Assembly (NCBI RefSeq): GCF_002775205.1
Contig: NC_036450.1
Coordinates: 24,950,288 to 25,014,287 of the forward strand
Direction: 5' to 3'
Length of the DNA stretch: 64,000 nucleotides
From: Xiphophorus maculatus
Lineage: Eukaryota > Chordata > Actinopteri > Cyprinodontiformes > Poeciliidae
Position numbers and translations under genes: made by a program. Below are positions 44,791-56,586 of the stretch, one piece after another. Below the pieces are notes generated by a model. That model was not told the origin of the DNA. It did not search any database and worked only from the letters and a program-made list of their open reading frames with translations. The number at the start of each line of letters is the position of its first letter. Position 1 is the first letter of the stretch.

Positions 44791-47589
44791 ATGGGTAAAA
44801 CCAGTTCAAAGAGCGACGAACAGACAATCGACAAACAAATCATTTTTAAGTCAAAGCGCGGAAAAGTGTACAAGATTCCTGCCATTTACTACAACGAAAA
44901 TGACAAAAGGTTGTTTGCCTTTGCAGAGAAGCGGACATCCCAGGAGGAATCTGACGCGGTGGCGCTGGTCATGAGAAAAGGGAAAGTGAACATTAACTCG
45001 GAAGTGAAGGTAATTATAAAAAATATGGGATGTTAGGCTACTGGTCGCTGTTGTTCCTGGTAGGCTTTGGTTTTACGTGCGCTCAAACAAGATTTAATCC
45101 TGAAGCCATTTATTTCCGTTACTGTGTCCTTTGTACTGCCATTTTCGTTTTGAACCAAATAAATGAGACGCAACTCAAAACCCAGCACAGTAGAAAACCG
45201 TTTGTCCTCCCATTAGCAACGCCTGAACAGAATCACATTTCATTTTTAAAGGACCCATGTTCAGTTGAAACAATAGACTTTATTTAATAAATATTTAGTT
45301 TAGATGTGAAAATAATACAGTAATAATACTGTAGGCTGTTTAGTTTTATAAACTGTAGTAAAATGTCACGCGAGCGCCTTGTTGCTCATGTTGCAATGCA
45401 TTCTGGGTATGCTTAGTTCGACTGCGCTAGCTACATCCAGCCAAAATAGCGAGGAGTAACGTCATTAAAACTTTTCAAATTGAACTGAAGCCCATTGAAA
45501 TGAAGGGACTGTAGAAATGACAAGATGAAGATGAGGACTAAAGAGAGGAAGAGGACAGAGTAGGCCACTGTAGGAGTTGGTGTTTTGCTGCTTCGGCTTC
45601 ATATATGAAACAATGAATGTGTTTGTGGCCACAGTAAAGTAGCCCGAACCAGCTCTCTGTTTAAAGGGTTCGAACCTCTTGAGCCCGACGGGCCTGACCC
45701 AAGCGGGTCAACAAGGGGTCTGATTAAGTTGGTGTCTAGGAGAATTTGAGCTTAGCAGGTACCGGACACAGTAAGAAATCCAGCAAAACAGGAAATATTA
45801 CATAAATTGTAAAAATCACCAAATTATCTTACTCTAAAATTGTGGCTGAATGAACCTTTTGAATGTAATAAATTTGCAAGACAGAGAGACTCATACCACA
45901 TGAAAAGCCTCTTCCTGGGTAGATCCATCAGTTCTTTATGTAAAAACAAGTCAAATTTTCCTCTATGGCCAGATGTAGCTCCAAAAATCAAATTGGAAAC
46001 AAAATCTTGAACTTGTTCCTGGCAAAAAATTGGGAAAGTTCTTGGATTAAACAAAGAGGAAAAACTCAGCATGAAGCAGCAGTCTTGACAGTAAATCCAA
46101 ATTCTGAAACCTCAATCTTTGACCTCATCAGGGTTCTTCGCTCTAGTTAAGGCTCATTTTTTCTCTCAAAACCCGCTGGTCTTCATGATCTCTTCTACCG
46201 ATGTGAACACGAATTCTGTCCCTGAGGCACAACCCCGAATGTTAGCGAGTGCTTCTGCTTTATACGTTTTGGGGCGATGCCTACGTGCATGAATCAATAA
46301 AATCATCCCTCCTTAATGGGAAAAATCTACTTTTTTGGCATCGGCACTGTTGTGAAAGAGTCTCCCTATAACCATCTATACTCTGTCCAAAACAACTTCT
46401 GCTTTTCTAACACCACATCTGAGTCTGTTCCTTATCTTACCGATGAATACATCGTATAAATTTGCAAAAAAAACATAATTTAAATGACAAAGACTTACTT
46501 TGTACATCACATTACTTCCCATTATTGAGGTCATTGTTCAATATTAACTCGAATGGCTCCTACATATGTGAAGCTACTATTACAACAGAACACAACTTAA
46601 GACATTAAATAAATAATGTCTTAAGTTCTAAATCATATCTAATTGATCTTTTTCAGTGGTCAAAGACTAAAGAAGTCGTGAGGAAGTGCTCCTGTGGATA
46701 TCGTCCGATGAACCCCTGCGTTGTGTATGAAAACCACACACAGACACTGTTCCTTTTCTTCATCTATGTCATTGAGACAGAGTTATGGCAGATAGAGCAT
46801 CACCAGAACAAGGCCCGTCTGCGCTACATCACAAAGAAGAAGAATGAGAAGAAGTGGAGTAAATTCACTGAGCTGACCGACATGCTGCCTGTGTTTAAAA
46901 ACTGGTCCACATTTGCTATTGGACCGGGCCACGGCATTCAAACTGAGAGTGGCAGAATGATTGTTCCAGCTTATGCGTTCACAAAAGACAAAGAACCGAT
47001 TCCACATGCATTCTGTTTTTATAGTGATGATTATGGTATCACATGGAAATGTGAGGAAATGCTGTCTGAAGCATCAATGGAATGTGAGATGACTGAGATT
47101 TTTGATGGCAAAGTAGATCGCTTGATCTATTGCAGTGCTCGCAGTTTGGGAGGCCATCGAGTCCAAGCTAAGATAGATAAGACTGGTTTCCATACACTCA
47201 CAACTGTTACACCCCTTGAGGAACTAAATGCAGGTTGCCAGGGGAGTGTGATTTCCTTCCCAGCTCAGTCTGGAGATGAAGACCCCAGTCAGGAAAAGTG
47301 GCTACTTTTTTCACACCCAACAAAACAGAAGTCAGATTGGGAAAGACTTGATTTGGGAGTGTATCTGAGCACTTCCCCAGTGAGATCAAATGGAGAATTG
47401 AATCTGGTATGGAGCCAACCCTGGGTCATTAACAAGGGACCCAGTGGTTACTCTGACCTGACCTACATTGAAGATGGCTGGTTTGCATGTCTGATGGAGT
47501 GTGGAGAGAAAACTCCTACAGATAAGATAGCATGTCAGATGTTCAGCTATGACGAGATCCTGAACGGCATTCCAGACTCCCAGACTTGA
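44791..47589 (+). CDS. neu3: NEU3-like sialidase, copy 3, FRIP motif changed to YKIP
   Basis: Exon 1 is 44791-45009, exon 2 is 46657-47589; 383 residues, open throughout. Exon 2 keeps MNPC, the GPGHGIQ block, the Asp-box SDDYGITWK, ECEMTE, ERLDLG and SGYSDL. In exon 1 the nearly invariant sialidase F/Y-R-I-P motif reads YKIP: Lys28 (44872-44874) replaces the first Arg of the triad that holds the sialic acid carboxylate. Glu53 stands at the acid/base Asp position. Both changes predict weak or lost catalysis, yet the reading frame is preserved, so a binding or scaffold role is possible. Starts MGKTSSK. The upstream ~480 bases are almost identical to those of copy 4. The intron is ~1.65 kb. Confidence 0.85.
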
Positions 47590-50320
47590 AAAAACTGTAT
47601 CATCATTATTCAATAGAACAATATTTTGTGTGGTGTAATTAGTGATGTTTGCCAGCAATGCAATGTAGACCTCATGTTCATTCTTTGAGCCGCTATTAAA
47701 CATTCTTATGACAAATCGCATATTTCAGTATTAAAATGGCTTATTTTATTGTTCTGATGTAATATTCTAATTGTAATTGTTGTGTTCTCATTAGCTATGA
47801 GCAGAAAGCAGAAGCTAAACCATTTGTATCCTCTGCAACATCTGTTCTAAGTTAGCAGGGCTTCATAGCCACATTGCCTTTATTTGATTCTCTTCAGTTT
47901 GGTTTCCTTTAATGAATGTGAAGTATTTTTATTGAATCTGTGGAATTAAAAAATGATCTAGGTCAATTTCATTTGAAAGTGTTTTCATCATTCTCGGTCA
48001 GAATATTGTGAATGAGTGTGTTCAAGGTCAGTTTTCATTTCTTTATGCTTAACCTACATGTGCTGTATTTTTATTTTTTTTTACTTATCTTTGAATTTAA
48101 GTGTTTTTAAGCGAACCCATGTCATGTTTGGGACACAATAAAGCCTAGATATCTATCTAGAAAACATCTCTGTGTGTGTGTGTGTGTGTAATACATGCTA
48201 AGAGTGGAACTCTTTCCTAAAGGTGAAGATATATCACAGATTTCAAAAGAAAATAAATATGAGAGACCGTGGATAATATAAGAAATAGCGCCCCCTTCAC
48301 TTCTGGAGTGCAATGGCCCCATTTCCAAATAATGTATGTGACTGAGTGGTCTGTCCCCGCCCCTTTCTGTTTGCTGCAGCCAGGTGTACTTGCAACCCAA
48401 CACAAGTTATAACGGCCTGACCTCATGTTTAAAAAGAAGCCGAAGTATGTCACCTAATGAGGTATGTGTCTTAATAACATTACATTTTCTTTGAGAACAT
48501 TACATTGACTATGTTCTCTTTCTTTATAATGTCAGCCATGAGCAGTTCAAGCCAATGCTACCTTGCTGTAAGTTAATGTTAGCTAAAGTTCTTAAACTCC
48601 ATTCCTGTAACGTTTGCCCTTAATATTAAACATATATTTTGAAGGCAGGCAAATATGTTTTTTCCCTCCATTTTTAATCTAACAAATTACAAGCTAATAT
48701 GTTAGTTAAAGTTTTCCTTTATGCACATTATTTAGCAACTTGGCTGATGTGACATGGTGCTTGTGTGCTTTGCTTTGGCAACTTTAGCCACATGAAGACC
48801 CATTGTAGCCTAAGGACACATGGTGGAGGGTGGGATGGACAAAGGTGGCTAATGAAGACACGCTACAAGGTGTGGAGGATGATAATGAGGACCAGCCACC
48901 AGAGAAAGAAGTCCCTGTTTGACCAAAGAGAAAAAAGCAGATGAAATATTCCTCAAGAAAATGAGGTAAGGCATTTTTGTGTTACTATTTTCTGCAGGTG
49001 AGGTGGGATGTGAGGGGACCGGTAAGTAGGGAAGGGGAGCAGGAATCAACATCCACCAGCTGAGTTAATAAATTACGTTTTAGACAACTGATTGTTGTCA
49101 AATGTAAAACTAGTGTTTAATCTATTTATTTATTAATACACTTCTTAAGTCATAAGCCGGAGTATCTGGTTGGAAATAATTTTGAATGCTCGTTAAGTGA
49201 AAAGATCCACTCATGTGCCTAAATCTATACATTAAATATGCATTCTGAATAGCAACAGGCTGTATGAATTTCTGCCAAATGTTTTGTTCAGCTGTAGTCA
49301 TTATGCTACTTGTATTAAGAAATAATTGTATTGCACTTTATAACAACCAGTCAAGTTAACTAGACATTTGTCTGGCGGTCCACCATTCTGACAGTGTGCA
49401 GCGAGGGACATTTTTGGAAATGGTATTTAATTAAATGCAGAATTAAGATCACATTAGATTTTTTGTTTATTTGTTTTTGTTCCTTATTTGAAGTGACCAC
49501 AGTGGATTGAGTCATCGCCCACTGTGAGAATGTCCAGAAGAGATTCACCAAGTTTGAATTCATGACAAGGCTTTCGCCATGATTGACACTGACCACAACC
49601 GTTGCAAGAGCAGCCATAGTTTCTGAGCATTTCTGGGAAACCTCAAAGAGCTGCTTCCAGGAAATGAAAACAAGAAGATCTCCCTGTTATCAGAGCGTTA
49701 CAGGCAGGCCGCAACGAAGGAGATGGCTGACTGTTGAAAGAACCTATTTTCTTAAGTTACAGAATAAGTAATTCTGTTTCAGTATTTCAGAGTTACAATA
49801 CACTCACCAGACGTTAAACCCTCTGTTTTAAGAACAAGTAATCCTTTGTTTTATTCCAGTGTACAAAGTGTTTGCTCTACAGCTTTGCTGGTCGTTCTAA
49901 GTAGTCCAGTGTTTTCCACTTCACCTGAGGTAAGACTTAACATTAATGACAATGTTAATATATTGACACTGTAATGACACTTAATGACATCTTTCTAGCT
50001 GTTGCTACTTGTTTCACTTTACTTGAGGTAGTATTTAACATTAGTGACTATTAATATAGCATTTGACACTGTAATGACACTTAGTGACATTTTCATAACT
50101 GTTACTTGTTTCACTGTAAGAGGAATTATTAATGACTCTGTTATTAAATCATTGGACGGTGTAATAAAGCTTAATAAAATCTTTATTGTTGGGCCTACTT
50201 GTTCCACTTTATTTCAGATAGGGGGAAATATTAATTACTGTTTTGTTAAAGCTTTTGACTTTTGTTTGAAATACATACAAAAAAATCAGTATTTCTGTAT
50301 CATTGTTCATATGTGTTTTT
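47590..50320. other. Spacer between NEU3 copies 3 and 4
   Basis: The first ~460 bases are the 3' flank shared with copies 2 and 4 (attaaacattcttatgac, ttaaaatggcttattttatt). The rest holds a (TG)n at ~48172-48189 and AT-rich DNA with no gene recognised. Repeated 'cactgtaatgacact' words occur at 49960-50110. Confidence 0.5.
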
Positions 50321-50421
50321 TTTAACCCCTCAGTCACTGATTTACTAAACTTAAAACATTTTTAGTACTTTGACTTTCTCCATGATTACTTGGCTGAGTT
50401 AAACGGAAGAATTAAAATACA

Positions 50422-50435
50422 GTTTCCATGGCAAC
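50422..50435 (+). promoter_or_regulatory. X-box-like motif, distal, upstream of NEU3 copy 4
   Basis: GTTTCCATGGCAAC, same as upstream of copy 3. Confidence 0.45.
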
Positions 50436-50667
50436 ATGGCACAAAGAAGTAGAAGGAGGTGGACAGTGGCCCCACCTACTGGTCGTCTTCTATGCACCAC
50501 AAATCTGAAACAAACGTCCAGAAAACGGCAGAAATGAAAGTTCCGTTAAATCAAGACTAAAAGCCACCCGTTTAGTCGCTTTTGAGTCATTATTTATTTT
50601 TATTTGATAAATGGAATCAACATATTGATGATTTTGATGATGGCACTCAAAGTGATGCTGCTTCTGG

Positions 50668-50681
50668 GTTGTCATGGCAAC
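50668..50681 (+). promoter_or_regulatory. X-box-like motif, proximal, upstream of NEU3 copy 4
   Basis: GTTGTCATGGCAAC, same as upstream of copy 3. Confidence 0.5.
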
Positions 50682-50807
50682 AAGGAACGAACGGGAAGTA
50701 AGCGCCCATTTCAAACATCGTTGAACCAAAACAAGCAGCAAGCAGACCGTTGTTTCTTCAACGCTTTCTAATTCTTCAGTTAAACATTTTTCTCTCCATT
50801 AGGGACC

Positions 50808-53122
50808 ATGGGTAAAACATGTTCAAAGAGCGACAGGCAGACAAAAGGAAAACAAATCATTTTTAAGTCAAAGGACGGAGAAGTGTTCAGGATTCCTGCC
50901 ATTTACTACAACGAAAATGAAAAAACGTTATTTGCCTTTGCAGAGAAGCGGACATCCAGTAACGATTCTGACGCGGCGGCGCTGGTCATGAGTACAGGAA
51001 AGGTGAACAGTACGTCGGAAGTGCAGGTAATTATGAAAGGCTACTGGCTGCTGTTGTTCCTGATAGGCGTTGGTTTTACGCTCAATGCTCTCAGTCAAGA
51101 TTCGCTTCATGATCTGCGATAAATAACTCAAAACCCAGCACAGTAGAAAACCGTTTGTCCTCCCATTAGCAACGCCTGAACAGAATCACATTTCATTTTT
51201 AAAGGACCCATGTTCAGTTGAAACAATAGACTTTATTTAATAAATATTTATTTTAGATGTGAAAATAATACAGTAATAATACTGTAGGTTGTTTAGTTTT
51301 ATAAACTGTAATAAAATGTCACGCGAGCGCCTTGTTGCTCGTGCCGCAATGCATTCTGGGTATGCTTAGTCCGACTGCGCTAGCTACATCCAGCCAAAAT
51401 AGCGAGGAGTAACGTCATTAAAACTTTTCAAATTGAACTGAAGCCCATTGAAATGAAGGGACTGTAGAAATGACAAGATGAAGATGAGGACTAAAGAGAG
51501 GAAGAGGACAGAGTAGGCCACTGTAGGAGTTGGTGTTTTGCTGCTTCGGCTTCATATATGAAACAATGAATGTGTTTGTGGCCACAGTAAAGTAGCCCGA
51601 ACCAGCTCTCTGTTTAAAGGGTTCGAACCTCTTGAGACCGACAGGCCTGACCCAAGCGGGTCAACAAGGGGTCTGATTAAGTTGGTGTCTAGGAGAATTT
51701 GTCAGCCTGTAACTGGATACAAACGTCAAACAAACACCATTTCAGCTCAAGACTGATCAGGCTGAGTAGCCCGTAGCAACCAATAGCCACGCCCGTTAAC
51801 GGCGAAAGAGTAGAGCCGCCTACACTCTTTGTCCAAACCAACTTCCGCTTTTCTCATGCCACCTCTGAGTCACCTTCTGTTCCTTATAAATACATCTTAT
51901 ACAAACAAAACATCATTTAAATGACAAAGACTTACTTTGTACATCACATTACTTCCCATTATTCCAATTATATAACTAATGCAACTTAAATCAACATTCT
52001 ATCATTATAACCCCGTCCCTCTTCCCACATTCTCAGTACACAAAATGGGAGTGGAGCTTAACACATGAAAAAAAAAACACGAATGGCTCCTACATATGTG
52101 AAGCTACTATTACAACAGAACACAACCTAAGACATTAAATAAATAATGTCTTAAGTTCTAAATCATATCTAATTGATCTTTTTCAGTGGTCAAGGCCTAC
52201 AGAAGTAGTCAGGAAGTGCTCCTCTGGATATCGTCCGATGAACCCCTGCGTTGTGTATGAAAACCACACACAGACACTGTTCCTTTTCTTCATCTATGTC
52301 ATTGAGACAGAGTTATGGCAGATAGAGCATCACCAGAACAAGGCCCGTCTGTGCTACATCACAAAGAAGAAGAATGAGGAGAAGTGGAGTGAATTCACTG
52401 AGGTGACCGACCTGGTGCCTGTGTTTAATAACTGGTCCACGTTTGCTATTGGACCGGGCCACGGCATTCAAACTAAGACCGGCAGAATGATTGTTCCAGC
52501 TTATGCTTACACAAAAGACAAAGAACCCAGCCCACATGCATTCTGTTTTTATAGTGATGATTATGGTAGCACATGGAAATGTGAGGAAATGCTGTCTGAA
52601 ACATCACTGGAATGTCAGATGACTGAGATTTTGGATAGCAGCAGCAAAGACAGCTTGATCTACTGCAATGCTCGCACTTTTGGAGGCCATCGAGTCCAAG
52701 CTAAGATAGATAAGACTGGTTTCCATACACTCACAACTGTTACACCCCTTAAGGAACTAAATGCAGGTTGCCATGGGAGTGTGATTTCCTTCCCAGCTCA
52801 GTCTGGAGATGCAAACACCAGTCAGGAAAAGTGGCTACTTTTTTCACACCCAACAAAACAGAAGTCAGATTGGGAAAGACTTGATTTGGGAGTGTATCTG
52901 AGCACTTCCCCAGTGAGATCAGTTGGAGAATTTAATCTGGTATGGAGCCAACCCTGGGTCATTAACAAGGGACCCAGTGGTTACTCTGACCTGGCCTACA
53001 TTGAAGATGGCTGGTTTGCATGTCTGATGGAGTGTGGAGAGAAAACTGCTACTGAAGAGATAGCATGTCAGGTGTTCAGCTATGACGAGATCCTGAAGGG
53101 CATTCCAGACTCCCAGACTTGA
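50808..53122 (+). CDS. neu3: NEU3-like sialidase, copy 4, intact active-site motifs
   Basis: Exon 1 is 50808-51026 (GTGCAG|GTAATT), exon 2 is 52187-53122 (TTTTTCAG|TGG); 384 residues. All expected elements are visible: FRIP, an Asp at the acid/base site (SSNDSDAAAL), RPMNPC, STFAIGPGHGIQ, the Asp-box SDDYGSTWK, LECQMTE, NARTF, ERLDLG and SGYSDL. It is therefore the best candidate for an active enzyme among the plus-strand copies. MGKTCSK could be myristoylated and palmitoylated at Cys5. KCSCGY of the other copies is KCSSGY here. The 5' flank matches copy 3 and the 3' half matches copy 2, so it looks like a hybrid. ~1.16 kb intron. Confidence 0.88.
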
Positions 53123-53617
53123 AAAAATTGTATCATCATTATTCAATAAAAGTATATGTTGTGTGGCGTATTAAGTGATGTTTGCTAACTGTGCAATGTA
53201 GACCTCAGGTTGAATCTTTGAGCAGCTATTAAACATTCTTTTGACGAATCGCATATTTCTGTATTAAAATGGCTTATTTTATTGTTCTGATGTAATATTC
53301 TAATTGTAATTGTTGTGTTCTCATTAGCTATGAGCAGAAAGCAGAAGCTAAACCATTTGTATCCTCTGCAACATCTGTTCTAAGTTAGCAGGGCTTCATA
53401 GCCACATTGCCTTTATTTGATTCTCTTCAGTTTGGTTTCCTGTAATGAATGTGAAGTATTTTTATTGAATCTGTGGAATTAAAAAATGATCTAGTTCAAT
53501 ATAATCTGAAAGTGTTTTCATCACTCTCCGTAAGAATATTGTGAATGAGTGTGTTCAAGGTCAGTTTTCATTTCTTTATGGTCAAACTGCAGGATGCAAA
53601 CACTGGTTTTGAGTCAG

Positions 53618-54330
53618 CTTGATAAGCCCTGTAGTTCACTGTACTGTAATCGTATGTGTTCTTGTATTTGTACATGTCTGCTGACTGTGAATTTATCAGT
53701 TACTTCTAAACATTTCTCATTTTTGACGTTGAAAAAAAAAATATCTACAACCGCAGAGTCACTTGAGTATTTCTGTAGACGACAGAATGTGTGCTGGAAG
53801 TCTAAAGTGTAGATAGTGAAAAGGAATGGTGAGAGTACAGTGCCCTGTGGTGCTCCAGTGTTGCTGACCACCAGGTCAGACACACTGTGGTCGGTTTGTG
53901 AGGTAGTCATAGATCCAGGCGATTGTTGAGGCCTCCACTTGTGTCTTCTGGAGTTTCTGACAAAGATAATTAGGCTGAATTGTGTTAAATGCACTGGAGA
54001 AATCAAAGAACATGATCCTCACAGTGCGGCATGCTTTGTCCAGACAGTGGGTTTCTTGAACAAGGTTCATGATGGCGTCTTCAACTCCATCTCCATGGCG
54101 ATAAGTAATCTTCAGGGCGTTTTGACATGAGCTCGTCTGCTAATACATATTAGCCAGCAGGAGTCTCTCCAGAACCTTCATGATGTGGGATGTCAGGACA
54201 ACAAGTATGTAGTCATTGATGACTGATGGGTGAGTTTTCTTTGGTACCGGAACCAGACAGGAGGATTTCTACAACAATAGAACCTTGTCTTTGGTTACGT
54301 CAAGGTCGAGGAAATGTTGCAGAATCCCAC
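53618..54330 (-). pseudogene. Rex1/CR1-L2-like LINE reverse transcriptase fragment
   Basis: Minus-strand frames read GVEDAIMNLVQETHCLDKACRTV-type residues, then FFDFSSAFNTIQPNYL (RT domain with catalytic Asp). After a frameshift come STGAPQGTVLSPFLF-like residues and KYSSDSAVV, where YSDDS would be expected. Both the frameshift and the damaged YxDD box mark it as dead. It abuts the 3' flank of NEU3 copy 4, whose similarity to copy 2 ends at 53617. Confidence 0.75.
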
Positions 54331-56586
54331 AGAGCTGCTCTATTCATGTTATTGTTAAGTGCCTTGAGTTATAAGCTATAAATCATTCAGAGTTACAGTA
54401 CATGGCCACCTGTAGAGTCTGGTCCAAACCACAATAACACTCTTGACTTAAGGAAACAAAAGGGGGAAAAAAGTAGAAGTAAGCCAAGTTCTTGTCAGTA
54501 CATCTTCCATGGTCCACAACCTTTTCATCAAGCATGACTGACATGACTGATGGGTGAGTTCTTTTTATTACATTTTCAAATCAATTCTGATTTTTTAAAA
54601 ATGGTTTTCAAAAAAAAAGATTAATAATAGAGAATTTATGGCAACGCTTGAAAGTTGAAGTTTGAAGGTACTCTCCATCAGGTGTCACTAGGTGGGTCAT
54701 GATGTGTCAAAATCAGCTGTTGTTCCGTCACATATCCCCCAGAGACCCTCTGACAAAGACCAGCCTGTTGTGGAAACATGTCAGGTAGTCTACGCCACAG
54801 ACAAAGACCATGTGTCTGATGAGAAAAGAACCTGAAGACACAATAAACTTCATTGGAATATTGGGTAGAGACCCTTCAAACTTCTGCTGGGAGCTCTGGA
54901 ATGAGAGGGACACAAATCTTCCTCTATAAAGAACTTTGTGCTGTCAGGACAGTAAAGATGAAAGTTATTAAAAAAAATAAGGGTTACAAGGCCACCAGTA
55001 GAGTCCCAGGAAGTTACAGGTAAGACAAGTTTCTATATGATATGTATAAACAGGTGCATGATGACATCAACTCCATCTCCATGGTGATAAGCAAACTGCA
55101 GGGGGTTTTGACATGAGTTTTTCTGCTTATTCAAGTGGTCCAGCAGGAGTTTCTGCAGAACCTTCATGATGTGGGTTGTCAGGACAACAAGTCTGTATTC
55201 ATCGATGACTGATGGGTGAGTTTTCTATCGGAACCAGGCAGGAGGACTTCTATAAATCTTCCTCTGTACAGAGCTTTGTGCTGTCAGGAAGGGTAAAATA
55301 AAAGTTATAACCTCCTCTGACTGATGCAGTATTTGTCAGTAAATAGTTGCTGTACAGTAAGAAGCTGTTTAGGAGTGTAGAAAAGATCTGGCAGCCCGAT
55401 TAGAGTGAAAAATCAAATTCTTGACTCAAGGAAGCAGGAAGAGAAAGCACATTTTTGAAGAAGCTCCAGGAAGTTAGATTAAAGCCAAGTTCTTGTCAGG
55501 ACATCTCACCAGGTCCACATTCTGTCCATCAAGTGTTCAACTCTCTGTTTGCTCAATCTCATCAACCTGCTTGCGCATCTCAAGCAGGTTTTAGCAGTTT
55601 GCCTTCTTCTTGCATCAGGTGTTCAGCTTGTATAATCTAAAATGTCCTCATTCTACAGTCTCAACTAAAATGAAGAGTTCTTTCTTTCCATGCTATAAAA
55701 ACCAAAACTATATCAGACTGGACAGATATTGGTCTACTCTACTTTCCTCCATTGTTGGATTCTACAGATCTGTTCAATAAATCTGAATATTTCTGAAAAC
55801 TCTGTTTATCTCAGGGACTTTATCACTAAGTGCAATTAATCTATAAAATCTACAAATAATATGTATTTAGTGCAGTTATTTAGTGATTGTTAGTCTAGAG
55901 TGGCATTAGTTTCATTCATTATTTTTGCTTTATTAGATATTTAAGGCAAACAGTTTTTGGCTTCTTCATTCTCACATATAAAACTGATGATCATGTTTTG
56001 TTAACAATGCTTGGCTCTTCATTTTTTCAGCTTCTCTCCTTCCTTTGATTATTTGTTGGTATAAATGAGAAAATTAGAGTCAAGCATTTTCTTTTCATTG
56101 CAGTAAACTAAATTCACAGCAAACTTTGCTCTAACACTGACGTTAAACTTCCACACAGCGGTTAATAAAGCATGCTAGTTTTAGCGGTGGGATCATGATT
56201 GGGACGAACCTGACCCAGTTAGTGAAGAATTGCTGAGAATGAAAGCTAAAACACTGAGCTTTCCATTCGAGCTTTACAGTATAGATATACGAATGATAGA
56301 AGAAGAAAAAAAGCTACACCTGTAGGACCAGTTAGCCATATTGTCAGGTTGTTGGCTCAAATTTCAACTTCCTCAATATTTGTGCCTTTTGCTATTATTT
56401 GTTTTGGCAGGATCTGAACTTATCTGATTTCTTCGTTTCCTTCTTGCCTTAGCTCCTCCCTCCAATCTTTCAAATATAAATATTGCCCAAAAATGAGCAG
56501 CAAGCAAACTGTTGCTTCTTCAACGCAGATTGTTTTGGCTTTTGATTGTTTTGGTTGTATAACCATTTTTCTCTCCAACAGCATCC
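54331..56586. repeat. Repeated spacer upstream of NEU3 copy 5
   Basis: Contains fragments repeated elsewhere. 55040-55260 resembles 54060-54270 (same LINE, 5' part of the fragment). 54755-54960 resembles 58865-59065 (cagcctg, aacatgtcagg, ggagctctggaatgaga). 55470-55800 resembles 59150-59520. A TATA-like CAAATATAAATATT lies at ~56470, ~115 bases before the copy 5 start. No gene seen. Confidence 0.5.

Noticed and set aside
49360-50325. Short ORFs in the spacer between NEU3 copies 3 and 4
   Set aside because: No recognisable residues, no splice context, AT-driven.
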